Part shown: in pieces, positions 33,835 to 43,068 of the stretch
How positions within the stretch are numbered: position 1 is the stretch's first letter
How the letters are laid out: the number at the start of each line of letters is the position of its first letter
From: Stomorhina lunata
Taxonomy: Eukaryota; Arthropoda; Insecta; Diptera; Rhiniidae
Direction of reading: 5' to 3'
Assembly: GCA_933228675.1 (NCBI GenBank)
Contig: OW121740.1
Coordinates: 79,776,899-79,840,898 of the forward strand
DNA: 64,000 nucleotides
Position numbers and translations under genes: made by a program
The notes under the pieces: generated by a model
Databases searched by the model: none
What the model was told of the DNA's origin: nothing
The model's input: only the letters and a program-made list of their open reading frames with translations

Positions 33835-34551
33835 TTAATTAAATTCTCGAATTAATCCTTGCAATTCAATTTTCTCCTCAGAATTCAGGTGATTCATTCT
33901 TATACCTTCCATAATCGAAGTGACATCAATATTTTCGTTATTGATACTCTTGGCATGAAAACCCTCCATGCCATGAACCTCCGATACCTCTTCCAAATTC
34001 AGAAACTCATTAGCACATATATTCAGTTCATTCCCGGATTTATTGTCCACCCTGCAAGTGATTTTTCCACCTCTACAACAATACAACCCTTCATCCAAAA
34101 ACAACCCCAAATTCGGGCACGATACATTGTTAACCAATACATCCCCATCCTTAATTGAAACAGGAATGCTATAATAGTGTTCCCCGGTTGAAACATTTAA
34201 TTGTCCTTTATTTGTTGTTCCAAAAAACAATGGGATTTGTGATTTATTTAAAATTAAACAGTTTTTCCCGTAATCTACAACTGCTTTATATTTTCTCAAT
34301 ATATTATTTCCCAATAAACCCTCAAAACTATCATTAAAATTATAGACAAAAAATTCAAAAAACTCATTTGACAAATTAAATTCACTAAAGGACCTGACCA
34401 CAGCTTTTTGCTTTACGATGTGTAATTTATTCATAGCACACATGGTTCTTGGCGTTCTTAAATTAATTATTTTACTTGAGTGAAACACATTTGGATTTAC
34501 TAATGAATCCGTGGCACCAGTATCGATTAGGAATTTACAGTCCCCAATCAT
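33835..34551 (-). pseudogene. pol: Errantivirus protease and start of pol, ends at a premature stop
   Basis: 238 codons. The aspartic protease active site is LIDTGATDSLV (residues about 8-18), with the flap and LLGNNILRKY segment further on. The domain processes Gag-Pol. The frame stops at 33835-33837 (a TAA after LIREFN) in the linker before reverse transcriptase; the same frame then continues open (33834-33616) with the start of the polymerase domain. A single-base change to a stop codon is therefore the likely cause. The overlap with gag at its start fits the usual errantivirus arrangement. Confidence 0.88.
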
Positions 34552-35423
34552 TATATATGCGAGTTTGTTGAAGTGTCCCGATGAAAATTTCCTATTTCCA
34601 TAGGCGTAGGTCTATCATTTGTTTCATAGTTGACGTTTGGATTTTGGTTATTAGAATTTTGGTAGTTCCGTTGAGGAATTGAAAAATTTTGTGGTTGGAC
34701 TTGATTATGATTATTATTAGTATTGAAGTTGCCATGATTTGGAATAAAATTATATCGATAGCCATTACGATCATCTTGACGGTTATAATTGGAGTTATTG
34801 TTATAACGATTTCTTTTAAAATTTTTATTATGATTTGGATTTATATTACTCTGATTTTGGTTTGCACTTTGGTTTCTGTTCTGATTTGAACTTGCATCGG
34901 GGTTAAAATATGCATAGTTCGCGTCAAATAAAATTTTCATGGCATTCTCAATATTGCTAGGGTCCCTACAAATAATTACCGACCTCATCGGTTCACTTAA
35001 TTTGTTCTTAAATACTTCCAAGGCTGTTCGCTTATTTGCAGCAATAAGTGCATCATATCCCACATCATTATGATGTACGGCTCTAGTTTTCATATTAAGC
35101 CTTCTTAGCATAATGATAATTTCGTCGTAGAAATTCTTTGCATTTGTTTTGAATTTTAACGATCTCATTTGGTCATAAAGTTGCTCTACCGATAGGCGGT
35201 CGCCGAAATTATTTACTAATACTTCTGAAATGTCTTTTGCTGGTCCTGTTAATTTTGATTTTATTATGTCTAAAAATATTCTTTGTGATAGTTCGTCGTA
35301 TGTTTCTAAAACTGTGCCTATTCTATCTATAAGGTCAGTAAAGGTATATAGACCTACAAAATTTCCATCATAATTTGGTAATTTCGTGAGAAACTTTATG
35401 GGTTCTATTTGGATCACAGCCAT
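34551..35423 (-). CDS. gag: Errantivirus gag
   Basis: Open frame of 290 codons, starting about 520 bp downstream (on this strand) of the interrupted leader. The N-terminal half contains LTKLPNYDGN and TFTDLIDRIG, typical of Gag in the 17.6/297 group. The C-terminal ~100 residues are rich in Asn and Gln (many N-Q-N-R runs) and have no CCHC zinc knuckle, which is normal for errantiviral Gag. The stop overlaps the ATG of the protease frame at 34551, which suits a frameshifted Gag-Pol product. Family Gag forms the particle shell around element RNA. This frame appears intact, unlike pol and env. Confidence 0.88.
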   Translation of the reverse strand: MAVIQIEPIKFLTKLPNYDGNFVGLYTFTDLIDRIGTVLETYDELSQRIFLDIIKSKLTGPAKDISEVLVNNFGDRLSVEQLYDQMRSLKFKTNAKNFYDEIIIMLRRLNMKTRAVHHNDVGYDALIAANKRTALEVFKNKLSEPMRSVIICRDPSNIENAMKILFDANYAYFNPDASSNQNRNQSANQNQSNINPNHNKNFKRNRYNNNSNYNRQDDRNGYRYNFIPNHGNFNTNNNHNQVQPQNFSIPQRNYQNSNNQNPNVNYETNDRPTPMEIGNFHRDTSTNSHI

Positions 35424-35947
35424 TTTAATACCTTATTATTTTTTGTTAACAATACCAAATAATAAAAATTTTATAAATTAGCTTAGTTTACTGTATAATT
35501 GTCTTTCCTCAGTGTGGGTTCTCCTGCTTTTCTTCTCCAGCGAGCTCAATTAGTGACCCTTTTTCTTCACAGATTTTTATGGTGTATTTTTTCTTGGCTT
35601 CCCTTTTTTATTTGTTTTATTTTAAGAAACGTTCTCCTTGTTATTTTGTAACAAACTTGTAAAACACATAAGTTTTAGTTCATTTAATTAAACAGTTTTT
35701 TCCTTAGCTTTTTGTAAAAATCTTTTTTACTTTTTTGCTATTTTTTTCATTGATTTGGCTTAAACAAAATTATCGTAGTTTTACAAATATAAACAGTTTT
35801 TTCTTAAGAAAGGTACTCTTTATTATTATTTAATTTTTTTTGTAAAAAAAAATTGTTAAGTAAATAGGTTTTATTTTAAAGAAATATTTGGTTTATTTGG
35901 TTTTTTTTTTATTCATTAACTTTTATTAAGATTTTCAAGTTAGGTAT

Positions 35948-38665
35948 TGTTACAGATTTTTTTTTTAATCACAACGTGTAACAAATAAAGTTGTGAAGCA
36001 GTACACTGTATTTAGATTAGACCCAAACCACATACATTTGACTGTACAGTACATATCACAGATAAGAAAGATGTGAAACGATTTTACAAGTCAGAGTGAG
36101 AAAAAGCCCGAAGATGTCTTAATAAAACTGCTCTAAATGTCAAAATAACCAAAGAAGAAAAAAAAATACTCTCTCCGGTTTGAACCGTTTGGTAAAGTCA
36201 CGATCGTAAGTGAATTTCCGTCGCTACTTGTCTAACTCTCGACCGATCATCATCTTTGTAAGAGATATTAAGATAAAAAAATTATTAAAATCGGTTTTAA
36301 TCTATTAAAATAAACATTTCTAAATAAAATACTAATTAAGTTTAAAAGAAAAATTGTCACGAAAAATCATTTTTGGCGATATTTCGCAAGTTTTTTTTAA
36401 TAATCTAAATCTTATAAACTATCAATCACGTGATGAATAATTTCAATTTTTAATCGTGGACAATTAAGAATCATATAAAAAAATGTAGATTTAAATTATA
36501 AATTGCTATGAAATCATCATTTGTGAGACTATTTTTGTGGCAAAATTGAAAGTATTACGCAATATAAAACAAATCGCGGATAAAGCACGTTTAGCTTTTA
36601 AGGGAGCTCAAACACAGAAGTGTTACGTAATACTATAAATCGGCAGGCCTTTGGTCATCCATTCCTACAATGACCAAATCTGCGTCATAAATCTTAACTC
36701 CAATGGAACTACAAGACAAACTAATAGGAACATTTTTGCGTTGCTCAGCAAAATTTATTTGGTCAACTATAGCTTAAATGGGTCATCGAAATAGCTTTCA
36801 GTATTCTACACTTTCCTGCAGAATTGGCATAGTCAACTTTAATCCAAGTGTCGTTCAAGCTACATGGGTCAAAACATGCGTCGTCAGCCCTAAACTCCAA
36901 TAAAATAACTTCTCAGCTTCACATCAGCCTAATAACCTGGACCACATATGCTTCACAAACCCTAAACATCAATAGAATACGCCCGGAACCTAATCAATCT
37001 TAACCATCTAACTAGAGTCAGAATTCAACACCTTCCAGTCAACCAGAGTTTAGATATCTCCGAGATCAGTGTTGCCTAATAGTGACCAAATCTTCATCTT
37101 GATTGGATCTTCCTAGAACACCTCATCAGGAGTAAATGTCCAAAGGGAGTATTTGTATTTAATTTTTAAAATAAGAACCATATCAATTTCAACCAATTAT
37201 GAATTTATCAAATTATGAGTATTAATATTTAAATAATTTTAACAAAATTTCAATTTTGTAGAATAGTGTTTAATTCTATTCCTACTTAAGTTTTGTGACG
37301 TCATTTACAATTTTTATTTTTCAATGAATAAAATATCGAATTCTTCTTGAATTATGGTGACGTCACAAACATGTAATGAATGGAATTTTTTTTTTAAGAA
37401 GTAAAGCAAATAAACAAGACAAATTGTAAAATTGTAATTTCACAAAGAAGAAGAGAAAGATCGTAATGATCATCCACACTAATTTTATTATCTTAGTTCA
37501 TAATTATCATATCATAAACTTCATTATCTTAACTTAAAATAACCCAGTAGGAAATATAAAATTGAAAACGATTACCATAAAAACTCTTTTTGATTATCAT
37601 TATTATTATTATGATTTAATTACTATTTTTACTTAGTATTTATTTACTTCTATTAACAAATTAGTTACATGATTATTATTTCCTTTACACTAGATCTGAT
37701 GTAGCATGTTTGAATTTATGAAGTAAATTCTTTACATAGCAATACCTGAATATTTACATTTGTAAAAAGCTCATGTAAAGTTTTTACACAATTACTAACG
37801 TCTTTATTTACCTATGTAAAGTGGCAACTAATGTGATTTTTTTTAAGAAACATTACTAAAGTTTATTTTATGAATTTACAGCAACTTCAAGGCGTATAAA
37901 TTGGGCCCAATAAATACATCTTCGGAGTTCAAAAAGAATTCAAAAGAAAAGCATCGTTCAACGTTTAGTTGCAAAACCCGGGTAAATTATTCCTGATTCG
38001 ATATCCATGCCAATGGATCACGTACTGTAAGTCCATTTATTCAAACATGTTTTCGATTTTTAACAATTTATATAATACAATAAGTTATTTACTAATTTAA
38101 TTGAATCAAGTTATTGTACCCATAAGGTGTACTTTCGAAATTAATATTGTTATTTTTATAAACCGAAATTTTATGCGAATTGATATAGTTTTTCTAATTT
38201 CTACAAACGATAAACCTAATTTACCTATTTTAATAAATGAATTGTAACGTATTAAATATGGAGTAGAGAATTTTTCATTGGGAGTATTAGATACATCAAA
38301 ATGTTGTGGATATCTGAGGTAATGTAAAATATAATTTAGGGAGTGACTATAAACTATTGGGCACGAAAGTTGCTTAGGGTAATATGGTTAGGGTACTAAG
38401 TGTCCAAGCGATCCTCCATCTTTCGCTCTTTAAAAAAATTTATTCGGCAGTGATTTTAGCAATAGACATATTTGTAATTTTAGTAAGTATTTCAGTTAGA
38501 TAAATCTTGGAATGAGAATTTTCTTTTCTTTGTCAGTAGACGCTATCTTAGTCTAGTCAAGGACCCTCCCTATTGCCGGCGAGCTTAGCCCATCTTCAAG
38601 CATTCCAAGTGAGACTAGATTAAAATGAAACAGCAAATGACTTTCAAAACTGATCTACTGCAACA
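35948..38665 (+). repeat. 5' LTR of the long-LTR gypsy element
   Basis: 2718 bp, very AT-rich, with no open frame above about 60 codons. Compared with the 3' LTR it lacks about 40 bp just after the initial TGTTACAGATTTTT. It should hold the promoter; I cannot place the start site. Confidence 0.93.
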
Positions 38666-38669
38666 GAGA

Positions 38670-38687
38670 TGGCGCCCAACGGTGTCG
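38670..38687 (+). other. Primer-binding site of the long-LTR element (Lys-tRNA type)
   Basis: TGGCGCCCAACGGTGTCG begins 4 bp after the 5' LTR. TGGCGCCCAAC matches the 3' end of Lys-tRNA, the primer of gypsy and Osvaldo-type elements. Confidence 0.85.
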
Positions 38688-39232
38688 CTTAAGACGATAT
38701 CGTATAATTTTTATGATTTTTGTGAATGCAAAAATCATGTAGTTTAGTCTACAGAAAACTTATAGGAGTGAGTTTTACGTATTGCAAACTACAAACCCCT
38801 TCAAAAATTTTTTTTTATAAATTTACATATACCATTTAAAATCTGAACTTTGACTTTAGATTTTGGTCAATAGTAAGTCAGTGTATAACTTGAAATGATA
38901 ACAAGGTTTACATTTGTTACTACGTTATAATTTAGCATATGATTAAAGTAGCATCAATAGTTTATCTCTTGTAACTTTACGTAAGTCATGATAAACTTAT
39001 TTTTCAAACATAGGTTTTCATTAGCGACGTAAATTACAATTTTTAGTAACTACCTAATAATTTTTGTTTTTAAATTGGTACTTTTCTATGGAGGGCGATC
39101 ACTGAACGAATTTATTTTAAGATATAATTTCATTTATCCACACATTTTTGTATATGTTATCTAGTATTTCCAAATATAAGTATATAGCTAAAACAGAGAA
39201 AAGAATTTTTTAAGTTTCACTTAAGATTTGGC
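38688..39232 (+). other. Untranslated leader of the long-LTR element
   Basis: About 545 bp of AT-rich sequence between primer site and gag, without an open frame. It is the expected place for packaging signals; none can be identified by eye. Confidence 0.6.
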
Positions 39233-40549
39233 ATGACAACTAGAAGACGCAAAACCAAGGTAAATAACGCAGACGAATCTCTATCAGATACTCAGATAGA
39301 TTACACTTTTGACGAAGATATCGAAAACGTTTTCGTACCTCGTCCACGACTAGAAAATAGTCCTGTTTCTAACAGAACTAGGAGCAAAGTCAGTATTGTT
39401 CCCTTAGTTGACAAAAATTTAAACAAAGATACTTTCGGTGAAGGATTGAATATGTCTACAAATCAAGGTGTCCCTACGGGTGCTTCAGGCTCCGCAATTG
39501 GCAATAACAATGTAAGCATGGGTAGCTTAGAGTCCATGTTAGAAAGAGTTCTAACAATAAACCAAAATGCATTCATTCATGAAATTCAAAATTTAAAAAA
39601 ATCAATAGTTGAGACCATAAATAAAAATCACAACGAAAACCATAATGAGGATGAGAACCACAATGAGAACATTTCTAGAATTTCTCATGGTTCTCCATTA
39701 GACCATAATACTTCTGTACAGACGCATGGTAATTCTAGTTCCTCGAGAAGTTCTGTTGGTATTAATTCAGTAAAAATAGATAAGTGGAACATATTTTATG
39801 ATGGAACTGGTGATGTGAATACTTTTCTTTTTAAAGTTGACACTTTACGTTCACGTTACAATTATTCTGTTGACCAAGTTGTAGCAAGTTTTCATTTATT
39901 TTTAAAAGGAAAGGCGGAGAAATGGTTCTGGTTCTATCTGAAACAAAAACCTAATACAACATACCAACAGCTTTCTGAAGCCATTATAAAGGAATTTGAT
40001 ACTGTAGAAAGTGACTGTGATAAAATTGTGAGAATGGTTGAAAGGAGACAATTACCTAAAGAGAGTTTCGATGACTTCTACAATGAAATTGTTAGTATGA
40101 ATTCCTGCTTAAGTACCCCAATGACCAGCCAGAAGATGATAGAATTAATAAAGAACAATGTAAGAGACTCGTTAGGATCCTTGTTATTTTCCTCAGATAT
40201 ATTTAGCTTAGATCATCTCAGAGAAGTAGCTCGAAAGGCTGAGAGGTATTTGGGTCGCCAAAGTCACCTAAAGCAACATAAACGTTTTGTAGCAGAGATA
40301 GATGACGGTAATTCAAGCTCTGAAGATAATAGTGAGGAAATAGCTGCTATGAATTACAAAAGATTTAAGGACAGAAAACCTCTAGATACCTCTAAGTTTA
40401 AATGCTGGAATTGTGACCAGCAAGGTCACTCGTTTTATGATTGTCCTTCGGACAAACGTACACTATTCTGCTTCCGGTGCGGTGAAAAGAATGTTACGAC
40501 ACCACAGTGCAAAAATCACCAGGGAAACAGCCAGGTGAACGAGAAGTAG
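39233..40549 (+). CDS. gag: gag of the long-LTR gypsy element
   Basis: Intact 438-codon frame. The N-terminal ~170 residues are low-complexity and charged (MTTRRRKTKVNNADESLSDT, then repeated HNEN units around residues 130-150). A retrotransposon Gag capsid-like domain follows (KWNIFYDGTGDVNTFLFKVD, GKAEKWFWFYL, RRQLPKESFDDFYNEI). The nucleocapsid end has a CCHC knuckle (CWNCDQQGHSFYDC) and a second, incomplete Cys motif (CFRCGEKN). It ends at TAG 40547-40549, and pol overlaps it in the -1 frame from at least 40507, fitting a -1 ribosomal shift; I found no canonical slippery heptamer in the overlap. From 39975 on the sequence is part of a tandem duplication. Confidence 0.9.
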   Translation: MTTRRRKTKVNNADESLSDTQIDYTFDEDIENVFVPRPRLENSPVSNRTRSKVSIVPLVDKNLNKDTFGEGLNMSTNQGVPTGASGSAIGNNNVSMGSLESMLERVLTINQNAFIHEIQNLKKSIVETINKNHNENHNEDENHNENISRISHGSPLDHNTSVQTHGNSSSSRSSVGINSVKIDKWNIFYDGTGDVNTFLFKVDTLRSRYNYSVDQVVASFHLFLKGKAEKWFWFYLKQKPNTTYQQLSEAIIKEFDTVESDCDKIVRMVERRQLPKESFDDFYNEIVSMNSCLSTPMTSQKMIELIKNNVRDSLGSLLFSSDIFSLDHLREVARKAERYLGRQSHLKQHKRFVAEIDDGNSSSEDNSEEIAAMNYKRFKDRKPLDTSKFKCWNCDQQGHSFYDCPSDKRTLFCFRCGEKNVTTPQCKNHQGNSQVNEK

Positions 40550-43068
40550 AGGGGAACTCGTTCTCACTTAAATATCCCTCAAATACTGAAAATTTTAATT
40601 TCAGACTAAATAGTGTAGATAAGAAATTGGATACGAATAGCGAAAATGGATTGAATACTAACGGAACGACAAGGCTACTAAGTGAAGATAATGATTATGT
40701 TGACAGACTGGATTTTGATAAAATGAATGGGAAAAATAATGAAGATTCTTTGCATAGTAGAAAAATGAGATACGAAGAAGCAAGGTCTGAAATCTTCGGG
40801 AATCGAGTCTCAAAGCGTATTGTAAAATGTAGGAAAAGATCTGAAAAGCGGAAGAATTTTAAAAAGCTTATAGAGTCAACAGTTCTTGATAATATAAATG
40901 ACGAAAGGCCCTATGTAAAAATTCTTTTGGATGTTGTTGAGGTATATGGACTATTGGACTCAGGAGCGTCAATAAGTGTTTTAGGGAAAGGTTGTGAAGA
41001 TTTAATGACTAGACTAAAACTTAAAGTAAACAAGTTGAGTAGCTCATTGAGAACTGCTGATGGGGGTAGGCAGACTATAATAGGATATACGGAGATTCCG
41101 GTAACTTATAAAGGTTCGAAAAAGAATGTTTTATTTTATCTTTCTCCATCATTACGGCAAGAAGTTTACCTTGGTGTGAACTTTTGGAAATCGTTTAGCG
41201 TTGCCCCGGAAATTTTCTTATCGGAAATATCCACCGACAATAGTCAGTTTTGTGAAGACCCTGAGTTACATCAGTTATCTCTTGTAGAACAAGCGGACTT
41301 GAAAAAGGTAATCGATGCTTTTCCATCATACTCTAAACTTGGCTTAGGTAAGACGGATAAAGGAATTCATACAATTGATACGGGGGACTCAGTACCTTTC
41401 AAAATAAAGCACTATCCTTTGTCTCCACCAAGACAGCAAGAAGCCTACGCCGAACTGGATCGTATGATAGCTTTGGGAGTCATAGAAGAGAGTGAAAGTC
41501 CGTACTGTAGCCCCATTGTTTCTGAAGCCATTATAAAGGAATTTGATACTGTAGAAAGTGACTGTGATAAAATTGTGAGAATGGTTGAAAGGAGACAATT
41601 ACCTAAAGAGAGTTTCGATGACTTCTACAATGAAATTGTTAGTATGAATTCCTGCTTAAGTACCCCAATGACCAGCCAGAAGATGATAGAATTAATAAAG
41701 AACAATGTAAGAGACTCGTTAGGATCCTTGTTATTTTCCTCAGATATATTTAGCTTAGATCATCTCAGAGAAGTAGCTCGAAAGGCTGAGAGGTATTTGG
41801 GTCGCCAAAGTCACCTAAAGCAACATAAACGTTTTGTAGCAGAGATAGATGACGGTAATTCAAGCTCTGAAGATAATAGTGAGGAAATAGCTGCTATGAA
41901 TTACAAAAGATTTAAGGACAGAAAACCTCTAGATACCTCTAAGTTTAAATGCTGGAATTGTGACCAGCAAGGTCACTCGTTTTATGATTGTCCTTCGGAC
42001 AAACGTACACTATTCTGCTTCCGGTGCGGTGAAAAGAATGTTACGACACCACAGTGCAAAAATCACCAGGGAAACAGCCAGGTGAACGAGAAGTAGAGGG
42101 GAACTCGTTCTCACTTAAATATCCCTCAAATACTGAAAATTTTAATTTCAGACTAAATAGTGTAGATAAGAAATTGGATACGAATAGCGAAAATGGATTG
42201 AATACTAACGGAACGACAAGGCTACTAAGTGAAGATAATGATTATGTTGACAGACTGGATTTTGATAAAATGAATGGGAAAAATAATGAAGATTCTTTGC
42301 ATAGTAGAAAAATGAGATACGAAGAAGCAAGGTCTGAAATCTTCGGGAATCGAGTCTCAAAGCGTATTGTAAAATGTAGGAAAAGATCTGAAAAGCGGAA
42401 GAATTTTAAAAAGCTTATAGAGTCAACAGTTCTTGATAATATAAATGACGAAAGGCCCTATGTAAAAATTCTTTTGGATGTTGTTGAGGTATATGGACTA
42501 TTGGACTCAGGAGCGTCAATAAGTGTTTTAGGGAAAGGTTGTGAAGATTTAATGACTAGACTAAAACTTAAAGTAAACAAGTTGAGTAGCTCATTGAGAA
42601 CTGCTGATGGGGGTAGGCAGACTATAATAGGATATACGGAGATTCCGGTAACTTATAAAGGTTCGAAAAAGAATGTTTTATTTTATCTTTCTCCATCATT
42701 ACGGCAAGAAGTTTACCTTGGTGTGAACTTTTGGAAATCGTTTAGCGTTGCCCCGGAAATTTTCTTATCGGAAATATCCACCGACAATAGTCAGTTTTGT
42801 GAAGACCCTGAGTTACATCAGTTATCTCTTGTAGAACAAGCGGACTTGAAAAAGGTAATCGATGCTTTTCCATCATACTCTAAACTTGGCTTAGGTAAGA
42901 CGGATAAAGGAATTCATACAATTGATACGGGGGACTCAGTACCTTTCAAAATAAAGCACTATCCTTTGTCTCCACCAAGACAGCAAGAAGCCTACGCCGA
43001 ACTGGATCGTATGATAGCTTTGGGAGTCATAGAAGAGAGTGAAAGTCCGTACTGTAGCCCCATTGTTT
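39975..43068 (+). repeat. 1547-bp tandem duplication across the gag/pol junction
   Basis: Unit 1 spans 39975-41521 and unit 2 spans 41522-43068. I saw no difference between units in the stretches compared. The junction CCATTGTTT|CTGAAG shares a TTT microhomology with the sequences at both original borders (CAGCTTT|CTGAAG and ATTGTTT|TAGTC), as expected for template slippage or microhomology-mediated duplication. Confidence 0.93.
40507..42096 (+). CDS. Chimeric frame: pol N-terminus (protease) fused to a second gag C-terminus
   Basis: 529 codons created by the 1547-bp duplication. The first ~340 codons are the start of pol: a basic linker, the protease site LLDSGASISVLG and the pre-polymerase segment up to SPYCSPIV. 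At 41518-41522 the sequence jumps into the duplicated gag (SEAIIKEFDTVESDC) without losing frame and runs through a second copy of the capsid C-terminus and both Cys motifs to the gag stop at 42094-42096. Because 1547 is not divisible by three, gag copy 2 lies in the first pol frame. Whether it is translated is unknown. An assembly collapse or expansion is the alternative to a real duplication. Confidence 0.8.
   Translation: MQKSPGKQPGEREVEGNSFSLKYPSNTENFNFRLNSVDKKLDTNSENGLNTNGTTRLLSEDNDYVDRLDFDKMNGKNNEDSLHSRKMRYEEARSEIFGNRVSKRIVKCRKRSEKRKNFKKLIESTVLDNINDERPYVKILLDVVEVYGLLDSGASISVLGKGCEDLMTRLKLKVNKLSSSLRTADGGRQTIIGYTEIPVTYKGSKKNVLFYLSPSLRQEVYLGVNFWKSFSVAPEIFLSEISTDNSQFCEDPELHQLSLVEQADLKKVIDAFPSYSKLGLGKTDKGIHTIDTGDSVPFKIKHYPLSPPRQQEAYAELDRMIALGVIEESESPYCSPIVSEAIIKEFDTVESDCDKIVRMVERRQLPKESFDDFYNEIVSMNSCLSTPMTSQKMIELIKNNVRDSLGSLLFSSDIFSLDHLREVARKAERYLGRQSHLKQHKRFVAEIDDGNSSSEDNSEEIAAMNYKRFKDRKPLDTSKFKCWNCDQQGHSFYDCPSDKRTLFCFRCGEKNVTTPQCKNHQGNSQVNEK

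Noticed and set aside
33859..34889. Plus-strand frames opposite errantivirus gag and protease
   Set aside because: Antisense shadows of clearly recognisable retroelement coding on the minus strand.
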